64,000 bases of DNA, from positions 3,215,501 through 3,279,500 of the forward strand of contig NC_070560.1 of the NCBI RefSeq assembly GCF_026914185.1, in the 5' to 3' direction. This document shows, piece by piece, positions 1-10,876 of this stretch. A program made the translations under genes and the position numbers. The stretch is from Puccinia triticina. Lineage: Eukaryota > Basidiomycota > Pucciniomycetes > Pucciniales > Pucciniaceae. Position 1 is the first letter of the stretch. The number at the start of each line of letters is the position of its first letter. The notes beneath the pieces were generated by a model. The model had not been told where the DNA came from. It worked only from the letters and a program-made list of their open reading frames with translations, and did no database searches.

Positions 1-1
1 G

Positions 2-3000
2 TTCGTGGTAATGGACAACATGTCTGCACGGTATTTTATTGTGGGTAATGATTACTTGTCCCATTATAAAATCTCCCTGTTGAATTCCGATAAGCGGCGC
101 TTCACCATTGGGATCCGCACCTTTGACTTTGATGAAACTATCAATTTGATAACTCCGGAGCACAAGGTGGCGCTCTCCTTTGAAGAAGAGGCTCTACGGG
201 ATTGCAAGATCAGTGGCGAGATCACCGAGCTGCAACGGTCTGAGCTCCTCCGAGCCTTGTCGGAAAACAAAGCGGCCTTTGCTACAACGGACCAGCCTTT
301 TGGGTCGATCAAAGGCCATGAGGTCGAAATCACTCTTACCGTGGATAAGCCTTATCCCCTGGCGCTGCGTAAGTCTCCCTACCCGGCCAGCCCGCGCACC
401 AGAGCGGCTATCGAAGAGCATGTGGAATTGTTGGTCAGGATGGGCATTTTACGCAAAGTAGGATCCAATGAGGGGGTTTCTATCACAACCCCGGTAATTA
501 TTGTATGGAACAAGGAGAAGTCTCAACTGGTAGGCAATTTCCGCGCTCTGAACTCCTATACGACTCCTGACCGATACCCGATGCCAAAGATCACTGAATC
601 TTTGACTAAGCTGCATGGGGCTAAGTACATTACCTGCATGGATGTTCTGAAGGGCTTCCACCAGAACACTGTTAGCAAGGATAGCAGGCAGTTCCTGCGC
701 ATTATTTCTCATATGGGAATCCATGAGTACCTGCGCATGCCCTTTGGCATAAAGAACGCGCCATCTCACTTCCAACGCATGATGGATACGGAGTTCCGTA
801 TGGAACTGAGTGAGCTCTGGCTGATTATCTACATTGACGACATCATTGTCTTCACTGATGCTTGGGAGGAGCATTTAACTAAATTGCGCATTATTCTCCG
901 AAAGGTCATTTCGATGGGTATGAAAATTTCGCTGACTAAGTGCTCTTTTGGTTTTTTGGAACTGAAGGCGTTAGGGCATATTGTTAATGGCCTGTCACTA
1001 GGAATTGATCAGAACCGCGTGGCGGCTGTCCTCCTGAAGCCTATTCCTGCTTCTGTTAAAGAACTACAGTCTTTCCTGGGCTTTGCGGGGTATTACCGCC
1101 TCCATATCAAAGACTTCAACCTTATGGCTTCCTGTTTATACAAAATCTGCAGCCCTAATGTAGCTTTTGAGATGACGCTTGAGCGGATTGAAGCGTATAA
1201 GGCGTTGCGCGTTGCTCTTACCACGGCGCCACTTCTGTTCCACCCGGACTCGCGCCGGCCGTTTCTTCTGTACGTCGATGCTTGTATGGAAGGTATTGGC
1301 GCGGCGCTTCACCAGATTCAGATGGTAGGTGATAAGGAGCTGGAGGGCCCGATTTGCTTTATATCACGGCAGCTGAAGGAATCCAAAAAGAAGTACGGTG
1401 CCTCACAGCTGGAGTGCCTCTGCCTGGTCTGGGCACTGGAGAAGCTGTATTATTACTTGGACGGTTGCGTTTTTACGGTAATTACCGACTGTGTCGCCTT
1501 GAAGTCCCTACTTGACATGAAAACCCCCAGTCGGCACATGATGCGCTGGCAAATTTCTATACAAGAATGGCGCGGTTCGATGACCATTGTGCATAGGGAT
1601 GGGTTGGTCCATAAAAACGCGGATGGGCTGTCCAGGTGGGCATTGCCGAATGACAACAATAACCCGGCGTCCGACGAAGAAGAGGTTACGCGAGAGGTGC
1701 CCATCATGGCTATTAGTGTCAGTGGGTTATCTGACGAGTTTTGGGACTCCGTCGAGCGTAGCTACGACGCGAACAAAAACACGGCGGCCCTGGTTGGGAT
1801 TCTTTGGTCTAAGTACCCCCAGCCGGATTTGATTTCCCAGTTGGAAGAGCCCTGGAAAGCGAACTTCAACGCCGGCCGTTTTATTCTCTTGGATGGCCTT
1901 CTATACCATTGCACCGGCAATCATTGTGCGTTAGTTCTGGTTGAAGAAGAGCATATACGCCTTATGCTCCACGAGTGTCACGATAATGTTGCAGCAGGCC
2001 ATTTCTCGAAAGAAAGGACGGTGGAGCGGTTGCGAGTGTTGGCCTGGTGGCCGGGATGGACCGTTCGTGTGGAAAAGTACTGCTCCAGCTGTGACCGTTG
2101 CCAGAAAGCTAATAAAGCAACGGGCAGGCGATTTGGTTTGTTGCAAGCTATCGAGGAGCCTAAACAGCGCTGGGAAGTGATCAATATGGACTTTGTCACT
2201 GCGCTGCCGCCGGGGGGTAAGGACAGCTTTAACGCCGTTCTTGTTATTGTGGACCGTTTTTCTAAACAAGCACGGTTCTTGCCTTGCTATAAGGAGAACA
2301 CTGCGCTGGATGTTGCGCTTCTGTTCTGGAATTCGGTTATCCATGATGTTGGTTGCCCTAAGGTCATCATCACTGATCGCGACCCCAAGTTCACCTCTGA
2401 GTTCTGGAAGAGTCTCTTCCAGCTTATGGGGACAAAGTTGTCGTTCTCTACGGCCTACCACCCGCAGACCGACGGGCTGGCTGAACGTATGATCCAGACG
2501 TTAGAGGACATGATCCGTCGGTACTGCGCGTTCGGGCTACAGTTCAAAGATAGTGAGGGTTATACCCACGATTGGGTCTCATTGCTACCAGCGTTGGAAC
2601 ACGCGTACAATTCCAGTGTCCACTCCAGCACGGATAAGACGCCGTTTGAGCTTGAACGAGGTTGGATTCCGCATATGCCGCGGGACTTGGTCCTTAGTAA
2701 GGCAGTTACTCTGCACCCGTCTGCTGCACGGTTTCAGGAGATGATGCTGCGAGCCGAAGAGCAAGCCAGCTCCTGCCTGGCGGAGGCCGTTGCGTATAAC
2801 AAGGAACAGTGGGACAAGTCACACCGCGACCATGACATATGTGTTGGCGACAGAGTACTTGTCTCGACCGTAAATTTTCAGAACTTGGGTGGCAACCGCA
2901 AGCTGAAGGACGCCTTTGTGGGGCCGTTTTTTGTTAAAGCTCTGCACGGGCGAAACGCCGTCGAGGTTGTTCTGACGGAAGGATTTGATCTTAAGCATCC

Positions 3001-3433
3001 TACGTTCCCGGTTAGTTTGCTCAAGAAGTATGTGGTTGATGGCGACCATGGCGAGCCTCCTGCTCCTGTGGTTCCGGATATGCTTCCTGAGCTGACAGAC
3101 GACAATGTTGCTTTCCGGATCCTCGACAAAAAGCTTACGAGGATCCAGGGTCAAGACTGTCGTCTTTACCTGACAAGGTTTAAAGGGCTGTTGGCGGACC
3201 ATGACAAATGGCTGCCGAAGAACGCTATCCTTAACGCAGACATGTTGCTGCGAAAGTTTCGCGCCGCCAAGCGTCGCAATCCTGGCACTACTCCGATCAG
3301 AGCAGTGCTTTTTTGGGGGGGCGAGTGTCAGCCGCCTACTAGTCCAGACAGCGCAGGCGACGACAACCCTCGGGCCGCCACAAGCGAGGGCGGCCCGCAA
3401 CCAAGTAAGAGAGGGCCTGGAGCCCTCGAGTGA
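2..3433 (+). CDS. Ty3/gypsy Pol polyprotein (RT-RNaseH-integrase-chromo), partial
   Basis: An open frame of about 1,140 codons without a stop and open at the 5' end. It begins in the C-terminal part of the aspartic protease. Reverse transcriptase spans roughly residues 110-340, with the first catalytic Asp in [10 protein letters not shown] and the YIDD pair near residue 275. RNase H follows near residue 420 (YVDACMEGIGAAL). The integrase zinc finger (H-x-H then CSSCDRCQ) is near 655-700 and the catalytic core near 715-870 ([35 protein letters not shown]). A chromodomain-like tail ends at FRAAKRR. Replication of the element occurs in cytoplasmic particles, and integration in the nucleus. Oddity: the frame continues about 108 nt into the 3' LTR before stopping, so its last ~36 residues are LTR-encoded. 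All visible catalytic residues are present. Confidence 0.93.
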   Translation, partial: FVVMDNMSARYFIVGNDYLSHYKISLLNSDKRRFTIGIRTFDFDETINLITPEHKVALSFEEEALRDCKISGEITELQRSELLRALSENKAAFATTDQPFGSIKGHEVEITLTVDKPYPLALRKSPYPASPRTRAAIEEHVELLVRMGILRKVGSNEGVSITTPVIIVWNKEKSQLVGNFRALNSYTTPDRYPMPKITESLTKLHGAKYITCMDVLKGFHQNTVSKDSRQFLRIISHMGIHEYLRMPFGIKNAPSHFQRMMDTEFRMELSELWLIIYIDDIIVFTDAWEEHLTKLRIILRKVISMGMKISLTKCSFGFLELKALGHIVNGLSLGIDQNRVAAVLLKPIPASVKELQSFLGFAGYYRLHIKDFNLMASCLYKICSPNVAFEMTLERIEAYKALRVALTTAPLLFHPDSRRPFLLYVDACMEGIGAALHQIQMVGDKELEGPICFISRQLKESKKKYGASQLECLCLVWALEKLYYYLDGCVFTVITDCVALKSLLDMKTPSRHMMRWQISIQEWRGSMTIVHRDGLVHKNADGLSRWALPNDNNNPASDEEEVTREVPIMAISVSGLSDEFWDSVERSYDANKNTAALVGILWSKYPQPDLISQLEEPWKANFNAGRFILLDGLLYHCTGNHCALVLVEEEHIRLMLHECHDNVAAGHFSKERTVERLRVLAWWPGWTVRVEKYCSSCDRCQKANKATGRRFGLLQAIEEPKQRWEVINMDFVTALPPGGKDSFNAVLVIVDRFSKQARFLPCYKENTALDVALLFWNSVIHDVGCPKVIITDRDPKFTSEFWKSLFQLMGTKLSFSTAYHPQTDGLAERMIQTLEDMIRRYCAFGLQFKDSEGYTHDWVSLLPALEHAYNSSVHSSTDKTPFELERGWIPHMPRDLVLSKAVTLHPSAARFQEMMLRAEEQASSCLAEAVAYNKEQWDKSHRDHDICVGDRVLVSTVNFQNLGGNRKLKDAFVGPFFVKALHGRNAVEVVLTEGFDLKHPTFPVSLLKKYVVDGDHGEPPAPVVPDMLPELTDDNVAFRILDKKLTRIQGQDCRLYLTRFKGLLADHDKWLPKNAILNADMLLRKFRAAKRRNPGTTPIRAVLFWGGECQPPTSPDSAGDDNPRAATSEGGPQPSKRGPGALE

Positions 3434-3985
3434 GCACATTGATGTTGAAGGACTCAGGACTCGGGTATTGACCTCGAGTGAGCGAGTGAACACCGCCTGG
3501 GACCTCCTTAGAGATTCCCAGGAGGATAGATGGTCCGGTAGACCGGACCACAAGTCAGCCCAGCACAGATGGGGTATAAGTACGGGGGAACCTTCCTACC
3601 AGGAAGGATCCCCCAGATCAGTTACCAAGCCCACCAATATTGTTGTATTTGACCACCAACGCCGACTTACAACGATTGGGGCCCATTGATCCACCTTTTC
3701 TCTTTTTTCCGACTTATCCCTCGACTTTCCGCGCTTTGTCTCGGTAAGTCGACCTTTTCTTCCTTTTCTCTCTCTCCGTCCTAGAAAGGACTCTCTCTCG
3801 AATCTCTTAGATTCCGGTTGTATTCGCTCAACCAGCCCCTCCAGACAGAGGCGCGGCTTTTCTCCTTGTGCTGCGGCCAAGTCAAGCACCGACAGACAGT
3901 CGTGACAGCTGAGATCAGCCGTCAAACCTTGATTATATCAACGGTTTCATTCAGTGCGTTGCCACTATAGAGGCACGCCCTGACA
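3326..3985 (+). repeat. 3' LTR of the truncated Ty3 element
   Basis: 660-bp LTR with ends TGTCAG...CTGACA, directly preceded by a G-rich polypurine tract (run of G then GCGAG). A TATA box (TATAAGTA) lies at 3575-3582. A consensus splice donor GTAAGT is at 3744-3749, followed by pyrimidine-rich sequence and a hairpin AGCCCCTCC/GAGGCGCGGCT at 3833-3859. The same donor-hairpin-CGCCCTGACA layout recurs in the solo LTRs at 10877 and 58910. Confidence 0.85.
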
Positions 3986-4649
3986 ATCACCACCAGTGCT
4001 CTGCAAATGCACAAACAGGGAGGATCACCTGGGGCATAAAACTTGGTGCAGGAGATGCCCCCTTATATGCTCAATATGTTGTGATTGCAGACCGCTTCAT
4101 CATCACCTTGGCCCAGGATGGCCCAGAAAGCCACTGTGACCGTTGCCAGGTGATGTACAGCGCTAATTCCAATTGTACAGCCACTGTAACTACCCCTGAA
4201 GCCTAACCAGCCAGTGCCCAGGCATTCCGCAATGAGACGCCGGTAGGGAGTCTTGCCAAAATCCTCTTCATCAATGTCTTCTCCTTGCCCATTACGCCCG
4301 GCCTTTGAGGACCATCCTCTCCATCGCGCACAGACTCTTACTGGTAACTCATAGCAAACAAATGTCTTTGACCTTTACTGCTGCCTGCCTCGTCATCAAT
4401 GCAGATGATGAAGACAACCGCAGACAGAAAAGGCTGTGTCGGTTTGATAGAACCCCAGCAGCTACCTTGGCCGTCTATGGCCTCATGTCACCCAGTTGCT
4501 CCAGAACACGCTCGAGATCATGCGACAGGAACTCAATCGCTCGTTGATGTCCCCCCATTTAATAGGTCAGTCACCTCCCACACACATTCTCTCTGCACAG
4601 GGCTACTTAGACTGCTCATCCCATTCCTTATATATATCGAGAACAACAA
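3986..4649. other. Intergenic; short coding-like stretches, no gene resolved
   Basis: No complete gene seen. Around 4360-4560 several frames contain plausible peptide stretches on the plus strand (a helical piece near 4490-4550), but they change frame and have no convincing exon structure. A TATA-like run TATATATA at 4629-4636 lies close to the ATG at 4650. Confidence 0.3.
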
Positions 4650-5459
4650 ATGGCCACGCTTCAGCTGACCCCGGACCAATACTTGAGCTTTGGCGAGCTG
4701 ATGAAGCCCTCACAGGCGCTGATCAGCAGGCTGCAAAGGGCCGATCAGCTCGACCGGATCCTACTCACGAGGGCCTCAACCTTCTTCGTGCTGGCGTGTC
4801 TGTACATCCTCAAAAAGCGGATCCTGGACCGCAGCTTCTCGCTGCTTCCCACCCTCCTCTCTCCCCTCAGCCGGACGACGGCTCAGATCATCGCAAATAA
4901 CAAGCAGGCCGCCGTCGCCATCGCCTCAACTGGCGCGCAGGATGTCCTGCTGGGCGCTTCAGCAGAGGCCGCCGCCGCCGCTGTGACCACCTACACAGTC
5001 GCTTTCATCCCAAGCCTCGCATCCCCCAATTTACCCCCAGCCGTCGCCGAACTTCCGCTGACACCCACCCCCGCCAATCCATCTGTCCCCCAAATGCCAG
5101 ACATTGAACTGCTTCATGAAGAGCTTCAAAGTTGCATACTTCCCTTCAGGACTTGTCCAGCTGACCATGACACTTACCAAGATTTCGTATTCTTTTGTAC
5201 TCATAGTCTCATACAAATACCCTGTTCAGATTGCTACCCCAAATCTTTGTATTGTATTTCCTGGGCCTGACAAGCAGCTGTCATCCCTCTTGTTTGCTCT
5301 CCCTGGTGGTCATTGGCCTGTGGATTTGGGCAATGAACGACACGGAGGTTGAGAAACGGATGCTCGCCAGGATGCTCCCTGGGGGGCAGCTCGAGGCCCG
5401 GAACATTGTCGCCAGCAGTGTCGCGCTTGTTGTCGTTTGTGTGCGGATCTTCCTCTGAT
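4650..5459 (+). CDS. Hypothetical membrane protein, probably two exons
   Basis: Unrecognised. The first exon starts at ATG 4650 (context ACAAATGG) and encodes about 150 plausible residues: a hydrophilic N-terminus, a likely membrane segment near residues 43-58 (FFVLACLYIL), an alanine-rich stretch and a proline-rich linker. Coding quality drops near 5130-5270, then resumes in another frame to the stop at 5459. That part holds two further hydrophobic segments (LLSLVVIGLWIWAM and IVASSVALVVVCVRIFL) separated by a charged loop. I infer an intron of roughly 150 nt in between but could not fix donor and acceptor. It could be a pseudogene instead. It lies between transposon remnants, with no functional context. 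Confidence 0.4.
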
Positions 5460-5652
5460 TTTTTACCAGCGCGACGGCCCCTTCCCGAATAGGGACGGAT
5501 CCTAAGACGTATTAGCCTGTTTTGCATATCAAATATACATCAGAAGGACATACTACTGACAATCATCACATCCCTTCTGTAGATTAAAATGGAAGCCACC
5601 ATTTGAAAACTCAATTGACTTCTGTTTAGAACTCAGTGTTTTCCCTTTTAAC

Positions 5653-5859
5653 AGACGGCCCAGAGGAGGCAGACTTTTATGCAAATACACTATTTGTTCT
5701 GATGATGAATTGCGGAGAGAAGGGAAACAGTTTTTTGAAACACTCAAGATGTCCGATGAAGAATGGATGAAGTTGAGTGTGATTCCTGCCAAAAGTTGGG
5801 CGCAAATAACACAGCTTTGTGTGATTACTGACACCACCAATGTTTTAACAACCAAATAG
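5653..5859 (+). pseudogene. Coding-like fragment, unknown
   Basis: A 69-codon open stretch that reads like protein (SDDELRREGKQFFETLK, then MSDEEWMKLS) and ends at TAG 5857-5859. It is preceded by CCCTTTTAACAG, a good 3' splice site, so it may be the last exon of a gene whose earlier exons are lost or unrecognised. No family identified. Confidence 0.3.
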
Positions 5860-6757
5860 ACAAAAACAAAGACGTGAGCAGCTTGGTCATCGAGTTGTTG
5901 ACGTTGTCTGGGACGCGCCTCAGAATACATGGAAACTACTGAGGTTCAGGGATGACAAGAAAAATGGTAATTATCGGGCCATTGTCTTTTTGATCCTCAA
6001 CAGTATTTGCCATGGCTGCCTTTGCCCTCCCCTCGGCGGCAGGAACAATCAACTGGACGGCCGCTGCGCCCTCGTGTGTCTTTCAAAGGCTCCATTGCTC
6101 AGAAGGCTAAGGAATCCATCCGCAGCCACACACTCGCCTTGAAGCTGCTCATCATCCTTGCCCTTATCACACGCCAACGCCTAGCATCCCCCTCCTCCAG
6201 CTGGGCAATGTCCAGCAATATCTGTTTGTGGTTGCCGGTTGAAGGACAAGGACACCCAGCACTATGACAATCACAAGATTGAATCAAAAAATGTTGTTCC
6301 CTATTATTCAAGCCCCACAAGGAAAATTTGTGTTGTCCAGAAACTAATACACCAATTATTTAAGGGTAAGGTCTTGATTGAGAACACATCAGGGCTCATA
6401 ATGGACCATGAAACTGTGACTTTCATTGTCCACTTACTAATTGAGATGATGAGAAGTTAAGCTAATAATGTCTAAATTTTATGCTGCAAACTGAGGTCCA
6501 AATGTGATTGGGCACAGTTTGAATTGAATATCTACAAAAGAATGCAACCCAAAGATGTGGGGTTCATAGCTTTGGGGTTGTAAGTTGTATTCCTGGTGGA
6601 ACAGTGGCAGCGGGAGCTGTAATGTCAACAAGGGCAGGGATTGCCAATGGTCAGGGTTTTGGGCAAGTATTGGGGTGTGGACTATGGGGGGTAAGGGAAT
6701 GGAGGTGGAGGTTGGAACCCTGAAAGTGCAGCGGCGTAGCCGCCTTGGACTCTAGTT
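5860..6757. other. No gene resolved
   Basis: Short ORFs only. One at 6007-6267 has a hydrophobic stretch but no support. The rest is AT-rich without recognised repeats. Confidence 0.3.
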
Positions 6758-6906
6758 CATGCATAAATCATAAAATCAAAAAATATTTTTTGCAGGGGAT
6801 ATGACTGTCTGATTATGTAATATAAAATTTCCTCACCAAAATATTTTTATGATTTTACAATTTATGCATGCATAAAATTATGCAAACCAACTTTGAACAC
6901 CATAAT
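6758..6906. mobile_element. Foldback/MITE-like element, AT-rich
   Basis: The arm starting CATGCATAAATCATAAAATC at 6758 pairs imperfectly with the arm ending TTTATGCATG at 6870. Just outside on the right is TTGAACACCATA (to about 6906), which matches the terminus of the MITE at 59961-60121, so this looks like a degraded relative of that family. Confidence 0.5.
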
Positions 6907-7308
6907 TACAATCACCCGCTTCTGAGCTTATTTTCCCCCACTTCAAAATCCCCCGTATCCATCCCCCCTGGGAAGAAACGTCCTGTAAATGTTGTTACAT
7001 GGTGGATTTTTGTACCCAATCCCCCTCTTCAAGCCCGCGTGGGCTCAGGGAATTTCAAATTTTGAGCCCAAAAACCGCTGGATCACCACTCCAGAACCAC
7101 TTCACAGTAGGTGGAGTGGGCTAGTAATTATGTGTGTCAGCTGGGTAAAAAACTGTGAAATGGAAGCTGAGATTGCAGGCTACAAGTCTGTACACTCAGA
7201 TTTTTTTTAAACTAAAAACTACACTTTTAAAAACATTTTGAAAAGAAAATAGTGTTTTTTTGCCAGAAATTCTCAAGTCTGTAGGGCCAATGGTGTGACT
7301 TTAGAGGT

Positions 7309-7352
7309 AAGCCTCTCCTTCGGAGACGCTTCACGCCTCCTTGGAGAGGCTT
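7309..7352. repeat. Hairpin repeat AAGCCTCTCC/GGAGAGGCTT
   Basis: A 10-bp perfect stem with a 24-nt loop, followed by TTTTTAAGCT. A second copy with a longer loop and the same TTAAGCT tail is at 20867-20928. Confidence 0.55.
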
Positions 7353-7654
7353 TTTTAAGCTTGGCCTTTAATGATGTCCGCCGGCCTCCGGAGCTCAACC
7401 AGTACATATTGTGTTTTGTAGAATGCTTGGACAGATGGTCCTGTTGCTGTGCACCAATCATGGCATTCCATAATTCCATTGTTTTTGTTTTTGCCTTGCA
7501 TTGTGAAATAAAGATCATCATGATCATTTTCACTTCGGTACAGGCGGGCTCCGTATGGCAGAATGATGGAGATTAAACTGGGGCTGTGCCAGACAACCCC
7601 ATAACTATAGCACTCAACTTCACTCTTGAAGTCCAACCATTAAGCAAAACACAA

Positions 7655-7675
7655 TAGGGGGGTTCACAATTGACT
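7655..7675. repeat. Isolated MITE terminus
   Basis: TAGGGGGGTTCACAATTGA is identical to the left end of the complete MITE at 59707-59910, including the preceding ACACAA. The other end was not found nearby, so this is a truncated copy. Confidence 0.5.
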
Positions 7676-7934
7676 TTTTGGCTCCTGGTGACCCCATAAA
7701 ATATTTCTTGCTGGTGCACATTTGTGCCATAAAATTACTGTAAACCATTTCTGGTCATCCAACAGGGACCATAAAAATTTAGACTCATAAGTGTACACAC
7801 CGGCACCCCTTCTGATGACCAGTCATCACCTGGAATACATACCTCCATCTGATGGCCAGTCAACACGGTTCATCGGGTTGAGTACACTCTCAACTCACAG
7901 TCCCCAACACTGGCAATCAGACACACTAATACAC

Positions 7935-8345
7935 CCCACTCGATGACCCACTTGGTCATTGGGTGGATACACATTCCACTCAATGACTTGGTTGGGTCAT
8001 CAAGTGTATACCCGCTCCACTCAATGGCCGGACCCGGTCATTGAGTGGATACACACTCCACTCAATGGCCGGACCGGGTCATTGAGTGGATACACACTCC
8101 ACTCAATGGCCGGACCGGGTCATCAAGTGGATACACACTCCACTCAATGACCAACCCGGTCATCGAGTGGATACACACTCCACTTGATGGCCGGACCAAG
8201 TCATCAAGTGGATACCCGCTCCACTCGATGGCCGGACCCGGTCATCAAGTGGATACACACTCCACTCAATTGCCGGACCCGGTCATTGAGTGGATACACA
8301 CTCCACTCAATTGCCGAACTGGGTCATTGAGTAGATATTGAGTGG
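7935..8345. repeat. Palindromic minisatellite array 1
   Basis: Tandem units of about 40 bp, each an inverted repeat built on CCACTCAATGACC and GGTCATTGAGTGG separated by GG/CC-rich centres, with ATACACACT spacers. Units are near-identical with CAA/CGA and TTG/TCA variants. The array can fold into serial hairpins. Diverged single copies extend upstream to about 7800. Open frames across it are a by-product of the repeat. Confidence 0.9.
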
Positions 8346-8403
8346 ATACTGTCAAATTTTCAGTCAAAGAAAAAAAAAGGTGCGACAAAGAGAGGGACAA
8401 TCA

Positions 8404-8895
8404 CAGAGGAGCTTGGATTGGACCCAGGAGCTTAAGATGTGGGTCAAGGGTGGAAATGTCAATTTCAGCAAGCATCTGATCTCCATCCAATTTAGAAGCG
8501 TCGCGCTCGGGGAATCGGACAAAGTAGGCACGCCGGATCAGTGTCTCCGTCCTATCGACATGGTCTTTTTCGTTTATTCCAAGCTCCTTTTGGAGCAATT
8601 TCCAGGATCTCGTTTCCCCTGCGGTAAAATCGCTCCAGCGCAAGGCAACTTTTGCGCGGCGTGCCGTGGCCAGGTTCACAAAGTCAAACACACTGGCTAG
8701 TTGGTCGGTGTGTTCGTGCACCTTTTCCACTTCAGATTTTTTTAGGAGTATGAACTAAGATCAGTTTCTATTCTGTAGCTTGTAATCAACCAAAAAGAAT
8801 CACTTACGTCCAGCAGTGTCAAGAAGGTTTTTCCAAAGATCGTCTGGTTTCACGTGTTGGGAGTGGATTTCCACAAAGAGCTTGCGTTCATGATG
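8404..8895 (-). pseudogene. Two-exon gene fragment, unknown
   Basis: On the minus strand an exon at about 8895-8808 (reading HERKLFVEIHSQHVKPDDLW) ends in a GTAAGT donor. A 78-nt intron (8807-8730) ends in AG, and the frame continues in phase for about 108 codons to the stop near 8401. The product is hydrophilic and mostly helical, with no motif I recognise. No start codon was found: upstream in frame there is a TGA, so the 5' part is missing or lies in another exon. A lone exon pair amid repeats suggests a captured or truncated gene. Confidence 0.4.
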
Positions 8896-9249
8896 GTTTA
8901 TTTCAAATCATAGGGCAGAATATATGTAGTCACAACTAGAGAGCCCCCTTGCAAGATCCAAAGGGGGCCTAGGAGACTAAAACAAACAAAACAATCAAAG
9001 TGTACACTACAAAGATTAGTAGCATACCCAGTGAACAGGATAAATTAAACTAGCAGAATACTAGAGTGAAAACAGGATAATAAAAGTAGCAGAACACTAG
9101 AGTGAAGATAAAACTACCAAGACAGTAGAGTGAAATAAAACAACATAAGTAGAGTGATTAATAAATATTGAAACTACTTAAAATAAGCAAAGTGATAATG
9201 ATTGAAGATATTGAGACTTGTGAGCGGAAGAAGAGCCTAGAATTCTGAC

Positions 9250-9405
9250 AGATACCCGCTCCACTCAATGACTTGGTCTGGTCATTGAGTGGAGTGTGTA
9301 TCCACTCAATGACCGGGTTGGTCATTGAGTGGAGTGTGTATCCACTCATTGACCCAGTCCAGCCATTCAGTGGAGTGTGTATCCACTCAATGACCCGGTG
9401 TGGAA
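9250..9405. repeat. Palindromic minisatellite cluster 2
   Basis: Four to five half-units of the CCACTCAATGACC/GGTCATTGAGTGG family with GTGTGTATCC spacers, in the orientation opposite to array 1. Confidence 0.8.
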
Positions 9406-10876
9406 CTCCGTCCGTGCCAGGCGGCGGCAGTTTTTGGAGGGGAAAAGGTGTTTGGGGAATGCCCTCCGGGGATGGTCGCAGAGAGAGTGGGAGATCTAAG
9501 AGCAATGAGGTAGGGGGGTGTTTGATTTACGACGGCTTTGAGCGCGCGTTGGCCGGATTGTAAGTTGAGAAGAGGGAGAGAGAAAAACTGGGATGGATGA
9601 GGAAGGTTTGAGATGTGGGGGATCGTCGAAGGGCACCGGAAGGCGGGGATCAGAGAAGATGAGGATCAACAAGAAAACGCCACATGCGTGATAAAAGAGT
9701 ATCCCAGATCGTCAGGATGGAATAGAGGCCAAGGCGGCTTCGCCGCTGCAAATACCAGCTCAAGCTGCTCCATTCCCTACTTTCAGTCCCCCCCCCCTTC
9801 AAATAAAGGCCTTGAATTGACACAGCCACATATTAGCATCATAAAATAGAATTCAAAATCAAAAGGCTATTTCAAATGGCCCCAATAGTTGGTTAGGTTA
9901 AAATCCAAAATAAAAAGGTTATTTCAAATGGCCTCAGGGCCAATGTTATTAAACTCCAACTTGAGACAAATATTCTAAATTAAATAGCCTTTCTGATCTA
10001 AAGGATACACATTCAATTGTGATCTTGAACTTACATCCTTTTCCCCCACTCTAAAAATTTTGTTGTTATTCATGCAATCATCTACCAGCTATTTATATAT
10101 GCAGGGCTTTTTACATTTACCATCCCTGTGTTAAGTGAGGGCAAAACCAATGGTGGGCTGCTACCCTATGCTAAACTGCCATCTAGCAGACGCACAGCAG
10201 CTCTTGCCATAGCCCCCATTTCCTGTGGTGCTAGCAGGCTTTCTGGCACTGCTATGCTAAACTAAAGTTACAACCTGAAAAGCGCTGTAACACAGAATAG
10301 CATCTGATTAGGGGTAACAAAATTAGGAACTGGTAAATTAGACAAAAATAAAATTTATCACCAGTGGATCCCAAAATGAGGTAGGTGAAGGACCAACACA
10401 TTTTCAAAATGTTGGTTTTTTTCAAACCTGCCAATTGCCTAATGATGTATTTTGTCAGATTTGATACCCCCTATGATTTCTGGGCAAACAGTTGGTGTTA
10501 GTGCAATACTTCTAGGAGCTGACACAAAATCTGTGTAATGTCAATGGCCTGACACTGGGCTACCACTACAGTTAGCATAGTTGGACCACCATTCAAATGG
10601 AAAACAGGCAGAAATATCTGTTTTCCATGGATCTCTTTGTCCACACTACCATTCCCTACTGCTTTGGTATTTGGACAGGCCTGGTCATGTTTGGCCTGCC
10701 AGAAATTCCCTAGGTTTTTGGGCTCAGCTTGGGAAGTAATTCTATCACTCCCCCAGTGGGTACGGGATTGGAATGAATATTCCATCTCCATTCAGCTCTT
10801 GTCATGTGCAGGTGGAGGATGGAGTGGTCAGCTGGGTGCTGGCAAAGTATCTGGCTCATTTGCTTGTCACACTTTT
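9406..10876. other. No gene resolved
   Basis: Contains a C-run near 9788 and AT-rich sequence with a short duplication (TCAAAAGGCTATTTCAAATGG-type motifs near 9857 and 9910). No coding region supported. Confidence 0.3.

Larger units (their letters stand above)
1..3985 (+). mobile_element. Ty3/gypsy chromovirus, 5'-truncated by window edge
   Basis: The 3' part of a Metaviridae retrotransposon: a long pol frame followed by a 3' LTR beginning TGTCAG and ending CTGACA. The window starts inside the protease domain, so gag, the protease active site and the 5' LTR lie outside. Domain order RT, RNase H, integrase, chromodomain-like C-terminus places it with chromoviruses. Its pol is clearly related to that of the complete element at 35007-44228, but LTR and codon use differ, so they are different families. 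The 5 bp after the LTR are ATCAC; the matching TSD copy cannot be checked here. Confidence 0.9.

Noticed and set aside
6007..6267. Possible secreted protein ORF
   Set aside because: Hydrophobic stretch is internal, not N-terminal; no intron or homology support.
7959..8341. Open frames reading IHTPLNGRTGS-type repeats
   Set aside because: Translation of the minisatellite; open in several frames because unit length and composition avoid stops.
7800..8345. CRISPR-like array of regular repeats
   Set aside because: Units are palindromic and the spacers are themselves repeated; the context is eukaryotic with introns. A minisatellite fits.
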